A stretch of DNA of 64,000 bases from Enterococcus sp. HY326 (GTDB lineage Bacteria > Bacillota > Bacilli > Lactobacillales > Enterococcaceae): positions 372,001 to 436,000 of the forward strand of contig NZ_JANLGQ010000001.1 of assembly GCF_026157065.1 (NCBI RefSeq), written 5' to 3'. The notes below the pieces were generated by a model. That model was not told the DNA's origin. It did not search any database and saw only the letters and a program-made list of their open reading frames with translations. A program made the translations under genes and the position numbers. Shown here in pieces: positions 28,267-37,172 of this stretch. Position 1 is the stretch's first letter, and each line of letters begins with the position of its first letter.

Positions 28267-28986
28267 CTATTTCTTACTCGCTTGAATCATCAATACATCC
28301 CCTTTGTCGTACCGCCTTCTGGTTTTTGAATATTCAAAAGGAACACCAGAATTTAAATAGACGACTTGTTCGACTTCTAAAACAGGATCTGTGATTTCGC
28401 AGTCAAGATATTGTTGGTCTAACTCACTTGGTTTATCGGCATGGATACGCCGATTGGCTAGCCCCATTTCCAGCCCCAAATCATGTTTTATATAATGATA
28501 AATCGAACTGTTCAAGACTTCTTCAGAAACTCTAGGGATAACCTCAACAGGCATAATTGTGTATTCCAATAAAAGTGGGGCCCCGTCAAAAAAACGTAGC
28601 CGATTGATTTCATAGACTGCCGAGGATTTGGGAATTAATAATTTTTCCATCTCCAACGGACTTGGAAAACGAACATTAAAACTTAAAATTTGACTAGTAA
28701 TTTCTCCTTGAGAACTAAAGCTGGCTGTCACCCCATCATAGACATCAATCTGATTATCTAAATTCGCTAAAGTATTGGTATTTTCTTTAACAAAAGTACC
28801 AGAGCCCTGTCGACTATATATTAGCCCTTCTGCCTTCAAAATATCCAAGGCCTTTTGGATAGTGACCCGACTTGTTTGATACTCTTTTGCTAATAAAACC
28901 TGTTCTGGTAATGCACTGCCGCCGACGTAACTGCCTTCTAAAATTTTTGAACGCAAATCAGCTGCAATTCTTTTGTATAAACTCAT
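28267..28986 (-). CDS. GntR/UTRA family transcriptional regulator
   Basis: A 239-aa regulator with an N-terminal GntR winged HTH (YKRIAADLRSKILEGSY...LPEQVLLAKEYQTSRVTIQKALDILKAEGLIYSRQGSGTFV) and a C-terminal UTRA effector domain. The ATG at 28986 follows GAGG at 8 nt; the longer frame runs through the promoter and is rejected. It is divergent from the GH1-EIIC-GH1 operon. It probably binds the perfect palindrome at 29049-29068 and responds to a beta-glucoside phosphate. Confidence 0.9.
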   Translation of the reverse strand: MSLYKRIAADLRSKILEGSYVGGSALPEQVLLAKEYQTSRVTIQKALDILKAEGLIYSRQGSGTFVKENTNTLANLDNQIDVYDGVTASFSSQGEITSQILSFNVRFPSPLEMEKLLIPKSSAVYEINRLRFFDGAPLLLEYTIMPVEVIPRVSEEVLNSSIYHYIKHDLGLEMGLANRRIHADKPSELDQQYLDCEITDPVLEVEQVVYLNSGVPFEYSKTRRRYDKGDVLMIQASKK

Positions 28987-29017
28987 CTTTACAACCTCAT
29001 TTCTCATTTTCAAATCC

Positions 29018-29046
29018 ATTATATTGGTTCTTTTAAAAGAACACAA
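29018..29046 (-). promoter_or_regulatory. Promoter of the GntR gene
   Basis: TTGTGT (29041-29046), 17-bp spacer, TATAAT (29018-29023). The spacer contains the 16-bp palindrome GTTCTTTTAAAAGAAC (29027-29042). Confidence 0.75.
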
Positions 29047-29048
29047 CA

Positions 29049-29068
29049 AAATTTGTATTTACAAATTT
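29049..29068. promoter_or_regulatory. Probable GntR operator between gntR and GH1 operon
   Basis: AAATTTGTA-TT-TACAAATTT is a perfect 9-bp inverted repeat placed between the -35 boxes of the two divergent promoters, 3 bp from one and 12 bp from the other, so one regulator dimer could control both. Confidence 0.7.
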
Positions 29069-29079
29069 TTAAATTTGAG

Positions 29080-29108
29080 TTGTCATGGCTAAAAAATCGT
29101 GCTAAACT
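29080..29108 (+). promoter_or_regulatory. Promoter of the GH1-EIIC-GH1 operon
   Basis: TTGTCA (29080-29085), 17-bp spacer, TAAACT (29103-29108). Confidence 0.75.
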
Positions 29109-29114
29109 ATCTTT

Positions 29115-29128
29115 TGTAAGCGTTACAA
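29115..29128. promoter_or_regulatory. cre site (CcpA) at the transcription start of the GH1 operon
   Basis: TGTAAGCGTTACAA matches the consensus TGWAARCGYTWNCW at 13 of 14 positions and lies within the wider inverted repeat TTTTGTAA-GCG-TTACAAAA. It begins 7 bp after the -10 box, so bound CcpA would cover the start site. Confidence 0.8.
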
Positions 29129-29151
29129 AAAGAAAGGAGCGCAAGAATTTG

Positions 29152-30534
29152 ATGAAGAAAGAAAAATTTTTTTGGGGCAATTCTGTTTCCAGTATGCAAA
29201 CGGAGGGTGGCTGGAATGAGGGCGGAAAAAGCTTATCTGTCTACGATATTCGCAAAGCCACTGAGACAGCCAGCGATTGGAAAGTAGCAAATGACAATTT
29301 CCATTCCTACGATGAGGATTTTGATTTTATCAAAGACCTCGGCATGAATATGTATCGTTTCCAAATTTCTTGGAGCAGAGTTGTTAAAGATGGCGATGGT
29401 GAATTTAACGAAGAAGGAATTGCCTATTACGACAAATTGATTGATGCCTTATTGGAACGTGGAATTGAACCGATGATTTGTCTTTATCATTTTGACATGC
29501 CTTTACATCTTGCTGAAGAATATAACGGCTTTATGAGTAAAGAAGTCTTAGCCGCTTTTGTGCGGTACGGCAATGAAATGGTGAAACGTTTTGCCAGCAA
29601 AGTTAAATATTGGATTATTTTTAATGAGCAGAATCTTTATCACACACCGGAAGCTTTCAGAATCAGCGGCTATCAAAAGGGTGAAAAAACTGTCGATGAT
29701 TTGTATAAAATTTTGCATAACGTGATGGTTGCCCATGCCCGCATCGCCACTTTTATTAATGAACAAACTTCAGCGTATGTTGGTGGAATGTTGGCTTATT
29801 CTGAAGTTTATCCAGCTACAAGTAAGCCTGAAGATATTTTAGCCGCTCGCAAATGGGATGAATTTATTAATTATACTCTGTTAGATGCTTATACAAAGGG
29901 TTTCTACTCCAAAGAGATGATGACCTTTGTTGAGACAAACAATATTCAAATGAACATTTTAGACGGTGAATTAGCCGACATTAAAAAAATGAAAAATGAT
30001 TTTCTCAGCTTTAGCTATTATGCATCCACTACGGTTAATTCTGAAAAGATTCCTGAAGGGACAGCCCCTAATTTTTATTTATCCTTTGGGAAACAAGACA
30101 ATCCCAATATTCCAACCACCGAATGGAATTGGCAGATTGATCCTCTTGGCTTTAGAGATGTCTTAAATAAAATGTATCAGAGATATCGCCTACCAGTCTT
30201 TCCAATTGAAAATGGCGTCGGTGTTCAAGAGGAATGGGACGGTAGCAATCCAATTGATGACCAATACCGCATTGATTATCATAAAAATCATTTACAAGCG
30301 ATGTATGACGCTATGTTTATTGATGGCGTTGAAGTAATGGGCTATCTTGGCTGGGGTCTAATTGATATTTTGAGTTCTCAAGGGGATATGCGTAAGAGAT
30401 ACGGTCTGGTCTATGTTAACAGAACCAATCATGATTTGCGGGATATGAAGCGTGTTCCAAAGAAGAGCTATTATTGGTTTAAAGATGTTATCGCCAGCAA
30501 TGGTGAGTTGATTTATAAAAAGCAAGTAGATTAA
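29152..30534 (+). CDS. 6-phospho-beta-glucosidase (GH1)
   Basis: A 460-aa GH1 enzyme with N-terminal FFWGNSVSSMQTEGGWNEGGKS, acid/base Glu159 in IIFNEQ (NEQ rather than NEP), nucleophile Glu in FPIENGVG, and the phosphate-site segment SQGDMRKRYGLVYVN. The ATG at 29152 follows AGGAG at 12 nt; a TTG one codon earlier has better spacing and could be used. It is the first gene of a three-gene operon with EIIC and another GH1, controlled by GntR and CcpA sites. Confidence 0.9.
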   Translation: MKKEKFFWGNSVSSMQTEGGWNEGGKSLSVYDIRKATETASDWKVANDNFHSYDEDFDFIKDLGMNMYRFQISWSRVVKDGDGEFNEEGIAYYDKLIDALLERGIEPMICLYHFDMPLHLAEEYNGFMSKEVLAAFVRYGNEMVKRFASKVKYWIIFNEQNLYHTPEAFRISGYQKGEKTVDDLYKILHNVMVAHARIATFINEQTSAYVGGMLAYSEVYPATSKPEDILAARKWDEFINYTLLDAYTKGFYSKEMMTFVETNNIQMNILDGELADIKKMKNDFLSFSYYASTTVNSEKIPEGTAPNFYLSFGKQDNPNIPTTEWNWQIDPLGFRDVLNKMYQRYRLPVFPIENGVGVQEEWDGSNPIDDQYRIDYHKNHLQAMYDAMFIDGVEVMGYLGWGLIDILSSQGDMRKRYGLVYVNRTNHDLRDMKRVPKKSYYWFKDVIASNGELIYKKQVD

Positions 30535-30566
30535 ATACAGAACATTTAGTTTAGGAGGTTTTTTAA

Positions 30567-31880
30567 ATGGATGGTAAATCATCAAAAAGAATGGATAAGT
30601 TCGTTGAGATTGCTTCAAAAGTTGGGGAACAAATTCATTTACGGTCTTTGAGAGATTCGTTTGCAACTATTATGCCGCTATTTATTCTCGCTGGGTTGGC
30701 GGTACTCGTCAACTCAGTTATCTTCCCTTTCTTATTTGAAGGTGATTTTTTAGTCACCGTGCAGCAATTTGGGACAGCAATTACCAACGGAACACTGAAC
30801 ATAGCCGGATTATTGTTATGTCCGACCATTGGTTACTTTTTATCAAGAAATCGGAATTTTGAAAATCCGATTTCAGCCGCAATTATGGCCTTGGCAACTT
30901 TAATTGTGATGATGCCTTTGCAGCTCTCAATTTCATCAGTAACTGGTGATGTTGAAATTGCAGCAACCGGAGTTCTTTCTTTCTCTAATCTTGGTACTTC
31001 ATCAATGTTTGCCGGAATTATTATCGGACTGGTCGAAACTGAATTATTAGTATTCCTTTCCAAAAGAAAACATTTAAAAATTAATTTAGGTGAAGATGTG
31101 CCACCAGCAGTGTCGAAATCATTTAACGTTTTAATTCCAGCAATTTTAAGTATCTCAGTTTTTGCTGTGTTGGCTTTAGTGCTGAATATCACCTTAGGAA
31201 CAGATTTAATCACCCTGATTGTCAATTTAATCCAAGAACCTTTACGGGGTATTAGCACCAGTCTCTTTGGCTATATTTTCTTGTATAGCTTTGGTAATTT
31301 CCTGTTCACCTTTGGGATTCATCAATCGGTTATTAACGGCTCCTTCACTGAGCCTTTTATGACACAAAATATCAATGACAATATGCTTGCCTTTGCCAAT
31401 GGCATGGAGCCGCCACATATTTTAACGGTCTCTTTTCAAACTGCCTTTGCACAAATGGGTGGTACAGGCGCAACCATTTCGCTAGTAATTGCTATTTTAA
31501 TCTTTTCTAAGTTTAAGCCTTACCGGGAAATTGCTAAACTAGGGGCGGCACCAAGTCTTTTTGAAATCAACGAGCCGATCATTTTTGGTTTACCGATTGT
31601 CTTTAATATTCCAATGATGATTCCCTTCGTTTGCTTGCCTGCCCTGCAAACTTTAATCGCTTATTTTGCAACGTCGATTGGATTAGTAAGTAAGACTGTC
31701 GTCCTCGTCCCATGGATAACACCGCCTGTCATCAGCGGCTGGTTAGCGACTGCCGGCGATTGGCGAGCTCCTGTCCTTCAAATATTACTGATTGTCTTAG
31801 GGGTTATCATCTATCTGCCTTTCCTAAAAATCAGTGAAAAAGTATCGATTAAACAGGCAGAATTAGCGCGTGACTTTTAA
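30567..31880 (+). CDS. PTS EIIC, lactose/cellobiose family
   Basis: A 437-aa membrane permease with the family hallmarks EDVPPAVSKSFNVL, FTFGIHQSVING and APSLFEINEPIIFGLPIVFNIP. It is a separate paralogue of the EIIC at 24460-25815. As there, no IIA or IIB is encoded nearby. SD TAGGAGG precedes the ATG. It is flanked by two GH1 genes in one operon, so it imports and phosphorylates a beta-glucoside that one of them hydrolyses. Confidence 0.92.
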   Translation: MDGKSSKRMDKFVEIASKVGEQIHLRSLRDSFATIMPLFILAGLAVLVNSVIFPFLFEGDFLVTVQQFGTAITNGTLNIAGLLLCPTIGYFLSRNRNFENPISAAIMALATLIVMMPLQLSISSVTGDVEIAATGVLSFSNLGTSSMFAGIIIGLVETELLVFLSKRKHLKINLGEDVPPAVSKSFNVLIPAILSISVFAVLALVLNITLGTDLITLIVNLIQEPLRGISTSLFGYIFLYSFGNFLFTFGIHQSVINGSFTEPFMTQNINDNMLAFANGMEPPHILTVSFQTAFAQMGGTGATISLVIAILIFSKFKPYREIAKLGAAPSLFEINEPIIFGLPIVFNIPMMIPFVCLPALQTLIAYFATSIGLVSKTVVLVPWITPPVISGWLATAGDWRAPVLQILLIVLGVIIYLPFLKISEKVSIKQAELARDF

Positions 31881-31922
31881 TTAATCAACCATTGAAATTA
31901 ATTTTTGTAAAGAAGGTATGTT

Positions 31923-33338
31923 ATGGATAAGCAACTTAAATTTCCGGAAAATTTTTGGTGGGGCTCAGCCTGGTCAGCAGAACAGGCTGAAGGGCGTGGA
32001 ACAACCGGCAAAGCTGAAACCATTTGGGAGCGTTGGTTTAAAGAAGAACCCAATCGCTTTTATCAAGGCATTAGTTCCGCCGTGACAGATGACCATCTCC
32101 ATCGTTTTAAAGAAGATGTCGCATTGATGGTTGCAACGGGGCATAATTCATTTCGAACTTCGATTTCTTGGGCTAGAATGTTTCCTGATGGCGGCACCGG
32201 AGAAGTCAATCCGCAAGCCATTGTCTTTTATCGAGCACTATTTTCTGAAATGAAGTCCAATGGTATTCAAGTTTTTGCTAATTTATATCACTTCGACATG
32301 CCAGCTAAACTGCAGGACATTGGCGGCTGGGAATCCCGGGAAGTTGTAGCGGCTTATGTTCATTTCGCAGATACTTGTTTTAAAGAATTTGGTGATTTAG
32401 TCGAACATTGGTTTACCTTTAATGAACCCCTTGGACCAATTTTAGGTGGCTATCTAGAGGATTTTCACTATCCAAACCTGATTGATTTTAAACGAGGTGC
32501 CCAAGCTGCTTTCTTTACAATCTTAGCTCATGCAAAGGCTATCGAAGCCTTCAAACGCCATCAGCTTTCCAGTAAGATTGGCGTCATTCTAAACCTAAGC
32601 CCAACTTATCCTCGAAGTAAAAATGAAGCAGATGTCAAAGCTGCTGAGATTGCCGATTTATTTTATACCAGAAGCTTTTTAGATCCGATGGTGAAAGGTG
32701 TTTTTCCAAGCAAGTTAGTACAGCTGCTTGAACAATACGATCAAATGCCGCTTGATTTTCAACCAGCTGATCTCGATTGTATCAAAAATAACGTCGCCCA
32801 AATTTTAGGTTTAAATTATTATGAGCCACGGCGAGTAAAAGCTCGCTTGACCGCGATTAATGAAGCGGGGCCTTTTCTACCAGACTGGTTTTTTGAGCAC
32901 CATATTATGCCAGGCCGGCGCATGAATGAATACCGAGGCTGGGAAATTTATCCTAAAGGCATTTTAGATCTTTGTCTGGATATTAAAAATAATTACGGAA
33001 ATATCGAAGCCTTTATCTCAGAAAATGGCATGGGGGTTGCAGATGAAGAACGCTTTATGAATCAAGTGGGTCAGATTGAAGATACCTACCGCATTGATTA
33101 TATAAAAGATCATCTAGCTTATGTCTGGCGAGCAATTGAAGCCGGCTGTAATCTCAAAGGATATCATCTCTGGACCTTCATCGACTGCTGGTCTTGGATT
33201 AATGCCTACAAAAATCGCTATGGTTTAGTTTCCTTGGATTTAACCACGCAAAAGCGAACCATCAAACAAAGTGGTATTTTCTATAAAAAAATGAGCGCTG
33301 CAAATGGCTTCGAGTATAATATGGAAAATCTAAACTAA
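31923..33338 (+). CDS. GH1 glycosidase (6-phospho-beta-glucosidase/galactosidase type)
   Basis: A 471-aa GH1 protein with canonical catalytic motifs: acid/base Glu168 in FTFNEP and nucleophile Glu in FISENGMG. The C-terminal segment SWINAYKNRYGLVSLD resembles the phosphate-binding part of phospho-beta-galactosidases. It is clearly diverged from the other two GH1 proteins here, so the operon may handle two substrates or two linkages. It follows EIIC by 42 bp and is the last gene before a terminator. Confidence 0.88.
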   Translation: MDKQLKFPENFWWGSAWSAEQAEGRGTTGKAETIWERWFKEEPNRFYQGISSAVTDDHLHRFKEDVALMVATGHNSFRTSISWARMFPDGGTGEVNPQAIVFYRALFSEMKSNGIQVFANLYHFDMPAKLQDIGGWESREVVAAYVHFADTCFKEFGDLVEHWFTFNEPLGPILGGYLEDFHYPNLIDFKRGAQAAFFTILAHAKAIEAFKRHQLSSKIGVILNLSPTYPRSKNEADVKAAEIADLFYTRSFLDPMVKGVFPSKLVQLLEQYDQMPLDFQPADLDCIKNNVAQILGLNYYEPRRVKARLTAINEAGPFLPDWFFEHHIMPGRRMNEYRGWEIYPKGILDLCLDIKNNYGNIEAFISENGMGVADEERFMNQVGQIEDTYRIDYIKDHLAYVWRAIEAGCNLKGYHLWTFIDCWSWINAYKNRYGLVSLDLTTQKRTIKQSGIFYKKMSAANGFEYNMENLN

Positions 33339-33361
33339 TTATCAACCTAAAGAATTAAAAG

Positions 33362-33410
33362 AAATCAGTCACTCCTCTTGGTGCACCTGCCTTGAAGATG
33401 ACTGATTTTT
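33362..33410 (+). terminator. Terminator of the GH1-EIIC-GH1 operon
   Basis: AAATCAGTCA/TGACTGATTT arms with a long loop and a TTTTTG tail. Confidence 0.7.
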
Positions 33411-33459
33411 GTTTGAGCATTTTGTTTGAAACTATCTCTGCTCCTGACTAATTGCTTAT

Positions 33460-33517
33460 AAAAAAATCCACCTGATTCCATCTATTAGACAATCGTCTAT
33501 AAAAGGAATCAGGTGGA
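33460..33517 (-). terminator. Terminator of the acidic-protein/glucosaminidase operon
   Basis: Perfect 13-bp arms TCCACCTGATTCC/GGAATCAGGTGGA (33467-33517), followed on the minus strand by seven Ts; it starts a few bases after the glucosaminidase stop. Confidence 0.9.
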
Positions 33518-33523
33518 CCAAGT

Positions 33524-34873
33524 TTATTGATTAATTTTATTCCATGGTGAAAGACTACCTAAAATTTGGTTTGCTGGGCTTTGGATAATCGATTTGGTAA
33601 TAACATCATTAGCTAAACTGTTGCCGGAAATTTTAGTAGCAGCAATCGTTGCACCTTGGCTACTTCGATTATTTGTTGAAACGCTGTTGACCTTTGTATT
33701 GCCAGAGAGCTGTGCTGAGTTGCTATTAGCTTCAGCTGACTCAGAAGCAGCAGAACTGGTTTCATCAGCGTTTGGTTTTTGATCGTAGTCAGTTAAATTA
33801 TAGGCTTCAATCAAAGCATTTAATTTCAAATTATAATAGGTATCCGTAGCGTAACGACCAGTTAAAAAGGCGGTGACATCTTGATAAGAGTCAGCATTGA
33901 CTTTCCAAGTCTGGCTGTAGAAGGAGCTGTTACCTTGAATTCCCCCTCGCAAAAGTTCAGCGTAATCTTCTAAAGATTGGCGGTAACTAGGGTATTTTCT
34001 GAAGCTGGCTTGAATGGTATATAAGGTGCCAGATCCGTCATCTTCTTGAGTATTGAAACTAACACTTTCGCCATTGTAGTTGCCTTTAATACCAAATAAA
34101 TTAAAGTTTGGCTCTGATGATAGGCGACTATTTCCTGAGCCGGTTTCTAAAATTGCTTGGGCAATCATAACGGATGCATATAAATCGGCATTCCAAGCGA
34201 TTTCTTGGGCATCTTTACCGATGGCTTCAATAAATTCTGCCGTCGTTTTGTTAGCAGTGACAGAATAATTATAATTACTTTCAACAGAACCGCTCGTTAA
34301 CGGCGGTTGAATCGCTTGAATTACCTGCTGTTCTGCTGGTGTTGCGGTTGTTGTTCCCTCTGGAGCCGGTGTTGGCGTTGGTGACGGCGTTTCTGTGTTA
34401 CCCCCCGAAGGATTTTCTGGTGCTGGTGTCGTCGAGCTGTCGGTAGTCGATGAGTCATCAGTAGCAGTGCTTGAACTGGAATCAGTCGTTTCGGACGGCT
34501 CAGTTGAAGAACTTTCTATCGGTGCTTCGCTGCTTGAAGTGGATTCAGTTGGCTCGGTGCTGACGGAAGGCTCTGTCGATTGACTGCTCTCCGTTGTGGA
34601 TTCTGTCACTGGCGGTGTTGTGGATTCGACAACCGGCTGTGAACTTTCGGAAGGCTCTTCAACTATCACAGCAGAACTCTCTGAGCTGACAACATCAGCA
34701 ATCTCCTGACTGCTGTCGCTGACCGCCGCAGTTTCACTGCTTTGCACAACTATTTCTGATTGCTCTTGGGCAGATGTTTCATTAAATAAATGGGACTGAA
34801 GATAAAAGGTGCCAGCGCTGACCAACACAGCGCTGCAAATCAACAGACCATTGACAACTTTTTTATATTTCAT
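33524..34873 (-). CDS. Secreted GH73 N-acetylglucosaminidase (autolysin type)
   Basis: A 449-aa exported protein. An N-terminal signal/anchor (KKVVNGLLICSAVLVSAGTFYL) is followed by a ~150-residue Ser/Thr/Glu/Pro-rich linker. The GH73 domain (about 205-365) has the catalytic Glu in QAILETGSGNS and NFNLFGIKG, RKYPSYRQSLEDYAELL, RYATDTYYNLKLNALIEAYNL. The C-terminal tail is Ser/Asn-rich and contains no LysM repeats, unlike AcmA or AtlA, so wall attachment must differ. It would cleave GlcNAc-MurNAc bonds in peptidoglycan. It is the last gene of the operon that begins at 38411. Confidence 0.9.
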   Translation of the reverse strand: MKYKKVVNGLLICSAVLVSAGTFYLQSHLFNETSAQEQSEIVVQSSETAAVSDSSQEIADVVSSESSAVIVEEPSESSQPVVESTTPPVTESTTESSQSTEPSVSTEPTESTSSSEAPIESSSTEPSETTDSSSSTATDDSSTTDSSTTPAPENPSGGNTETPSPTPTPAPEGTTTATPAEQQVIQAIQPPLTSGSVESNYNYSVTANKTTAEFIEAIGKDAQEIAWNADLYASVMIAQAILETGSGNSRLSSEPNFNLFGIKGNYNGESVSFNTQEDDGSGTLYTIQASFRKYPSYRQSLEDYAELLRGGIQGNSSFYSQTWKVNADSYQDVTAFLTGRYATDTYYNLKLNALIEAYNLTDYDQKPNADETSSAASESAEANSNSAQLSGNTKVNSVSTNNRSSQGATIAATKISGNSLANDVITKSIIQSPANQILGSLSPWNKINQ

Positions 34874-34925
34874 TTTTCAGTGTTCCTCCCTAGCAGACTT
34901 GCATAAAACAGAGTCCCTTATTCCT

Positions 34926-35300
34926 CTAATATCTTTCTTTTTTACCCGAAACCGAGATTTTTTTACGAGAACGATTACTGCCCCCACTAATTCGATTGCG
35001 GTTTGAATTCAAATTGCTTTTAAGTTTCACTGGTGCTCTTGCCTCTTCTTTGCTTGAATCCTTATCATCGCGATTCGCCATTCTTTCATAATTAAAAGCG
35101 TTAAAGCGTAGATAAAAGACCATTAACAAACAAAACAGCAAGAAAAATAAGTGACTAATTGTAACGTTATCTCGAAATGGCGTGAGATAAAAAACAATCA
35201 ACAGAATTAAAAATAACAACATAAAGACAAGCGAGGCAATAAAGTAAATTAATGTCAACAGCTTGTACTGTTTTGTCAGTGCATCTTTGCTAAATTTCAT
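34926..35300 (-). CDS. Small two-helix membrane protein
   Basis: A 124-aa protein with two hydrophobic helices (about 13-40 and 48-64) and a strongly basic, Ser/Asn/Arg-rich cytoplasmic tail (LKSNLNSNRNRISGGSNRSRKKISVSGKKE). No family recognised. Its SD GGAGG is formed by the last codons of the signal peptidase gene, whose stop is 3 nt before this ATG, so translation is tightly coupled. The basic tail could interact electrostatically with the acidic protein encoded first in the operon; this is only a suggestion. Confidence 0.7.
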   Translation of the reverse strand: MKFSKDALTKQYKLLTLIYFIASLVFMLLFLILLIVFYLTPFRDNVTISHLFFLLFCLLMVFYLRFNAFNYERMANRDDKDSSKEEARAPVKLKSNLNSNRNRISGGSNRSRKKISVSGKKERY

Positions 35301-35303
35301 TAA

Positions 35304-35804
35304 CTATCCTCCAACAATTCCTATAATCTCCTCTTGGGAAACCAACCCAAAAATTCGACTATCTAAAGATATTTCTCGGTTATCCCCTAAAACTAAATAA
35401 TAGTTGGCGGGAATTTCTTCAATTCCAAACAATTCTTCAAGAGAAAAATTATTCGTAATTGTCGAAAATGTATCACCGACTGGAAGACCGTTTATGTACA
35501 ATTGTCCATCTGCATAATACACATTTTCACCTGGTAAACCAATCACCCGTTTGATGTAGGTTTCTTCCTCATCCGTTGGGGGATGAAGAACAACAACGTC
35601 AAACCGATCTGGTTCACCATGACTGGTGATTTGGACAATTTCATTACTTACTAACGTGGGTTCCATAGATTCGCCATGTACGATATACTTTGGAAAAATA
35701 AAACCATAAAGCAGCATACCGCAATTTGCCAGTAGTAATACTAGCCCAGCGATTATTAAACTAATCATCAATTTTGACTTGTTAGCCACTTTATTTTCCA
35801 CCAT
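35304..35804 (-). CDS. Type I signal peptidase
   Basis: A 166-aa membrane-anchored S26 peptidase. It has one N-terminal helix (about 12-38), the nucleophile Ser46 in HGESMEPTL, the general base Lys85 in YIKRVIGLPGE, and box E LGDNREISLDSR. It lacks the second helix of E. coli LepB, as usual for short Gram-positive enzymes. SD AAAGGAG precedes the ATG. An operon-dedicated signal peptidase usually processes neighbouring exported proteins; here the glucosaminidase is the only obvious candidate. Confidence 0.92.
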   Translation of the reverse strand: MVENKVANKSKLMISLIIAGLVLLLANCGMLLYGFIFPKYIVHGESMEPTLVSNEIVQITSHGEPDRFDVVVLHPPTDEEETYIKRVIGLPGENVYYADGQLYINGLPVGDTFSTITNNFSLEELFGIEEIPANYYLVLGDNREISLDSRIFGLVSQEEIIGIVGG

Positions 35805-35813
35805 TAAGCTCCT

Positions 35814-37130
35814 TTAGTCAATATCAGCCTTATCTTCACTGGCGATTTTTTCTAGGATAATCGTTTCACCTTGTAATAAGTCGAAGTAAGCGGCTTTGCT
35901 GACTAGATTATCATAATCCATTTTCATGATTTTAACATGAGGCTTGCCGATACCAAACCATGTTCTGGCGTGGACCTTAACCCGCTGCTCAATCATTTGC
36001 GATTCGTAAAGCGCAAAGCTGATTTCGTTGGCGGAAAAATTATCTTTAATATGATCCACTTGACTGCGTTCATAGGTAATTCGATCGCTAGAAACCGTCA
36101 TTCTTTCAGAGCGATTTAGCATCTTACCATTCATCTGCCACATTTGTTCCAAGTATTTAGTTTTCTGAATCAGATAGGTGTATTCCCGCAAATCAATTTT
36201 AAGAATCTTATCCCAATCCTCATCCGCTTCATCCGCTTCACCAAAATAACTGATGCTATTAGCTATCAATGATTGTTCTAGGCGCTCAATCATCAGCTCT
36301 AATTTTTTATTGGTATTCTTCACCTTTTGGCGGTTAAGTTTTTCATGCTTCAGTCGATTTTGTAAATCCTCAACTTTTGACGCTAGCTCTGGAAAAGCTT
36401 CCTCTTCAGTAAGCGAAAGTGTTTCGGTTAGTACCTCTGCCTCGGCTTCCTCCGCAAACTCTTCAACTTCCTCTTCATCTAGTGTTGCTTCAATGACTTC
36501 TTCAAATGCCTCATCCACTTCTGTTTCTGCTAGTTGCTCTTCAACGTCCTCTGTTTCCTCCAGAGGATCAATTTTTGCCTGCAGCTCCTCTAGAGAAATC
36601 ATTTCCTCACTAGAGGCCATGTCACCGCTGTTTTGAACCGCCTGTTGAACCTGACGAATAATCTCGGAAATTTTTTCCTCCACCAAAGCCATCGCCTTGC
36701 CGGAAACTGACGCAAATTGCTGAAGCACACTTTCTTGAAAATTGATCTCAAAAGGGAATAGTTTCTCTGTGCTAGCCAACGGGACAAAAGACGCATAATA
36801 GAGATACTGCTGGCGGCTTTCCGTCTCCTTCAAAAAAATCCAGGCGAATTGTGGAAAGGTTGCTTCTAGCTGCTGCCAAAGCTCTTGAGTCATTGACAGC
36901 GGCTGATCAGCAATAATTTCCACATGGTAGGTTGGATCTGTAAGTTGAAAAATATTTTGAAAATAGTCACGAATCGCTTCATCAGAAGGTGCTTCTGTCA
37001 GCTGTTTGTTTTCAATCATCTGACGACAAGCTGCTGTTAAACTCTGAAACTTATCTTTTTCAATTATCGTTACTCCAACCGCCGGTGCTGGCGTTGGATA
37101 GATAGCGGTTTGAATCATTTGATTTTTCAA
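35814..37130 (-). CDS. Glu-rich coiled-coil protein of unknown function
   Basis: About 438 aa, not recognised. The N-terminal ~150 residues form a mixed alpha/beta region (VGVTIIEKDKFQ, YHVEIIADQPLS). A long Glu-rich low-complexity stretch (about 190-260) leads into a coiled coil (LASKVEDLQNRLKHEKLNRQKVKNTNKKLELMIERLEQSL). A C-terminal globular part (YLIQKTKYLEQMW, YDNLVSKAAYFDLLQG) follows. No signal peptide or membrane helix. The likely start is TTG at 37130, 5 nt after GGAAGG; the first ATG (37118) is 17 nt away. Second gene of the operon. Confidence 0.7.
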   Translation of the reverse strand: MKNQMIQTAIYPTPAPAVGVTIIEKDKFQSLTAACRQMIENKQLTEAPSDEAIRDYFQNIFQLTDPTYHVEIIADQPLSMTQELWQQLEATFPQFAWIFLKETESRQQYLYYASFVPLASTEKLFPFEINFQESVLQQFASVSGKAMALVEEKISEIIRQVQQAVQNSGDMASSEEMISLEELQAKIDPLEETEDVEEQLAETEVDEAFEEVIEATLDEEEVEEFAEEAEAEVLTETLSLTEEEAFPELASKVEDLQNRLKHEKLNRQKVKNTNKKLELMIERLEQSLIANSISYFGEADEADEDWDKILKIDLREYTYLIQKTKYLEQMWQMNGKMLNRSERMTVSSDRITYERSQVDHIKDNFSANEISFALYESQMIEQRVKVHARTWFGIGKPHVKIMKMDYDNLVSKAAYFDLLQGETIILEKIASEDKADID

Positions 37131-37172
37131 GCTATCCTTCCTTTCCAATGGTTTGATTTGATTGTTAGAAGT

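Noticed and set aside
29053-29151. Longer N-terminus of the second GH1 protein
   Set aside because: This stretch contains the operator, promoter and cre site; family homology begins at MKKEKFFWG.
36253-36636. Ser-rich plus-strand ORF resembling a surface protein
   Set aside because: Antisense of the Glu-rich tract of the 438-aa protein; no SD or promoter.
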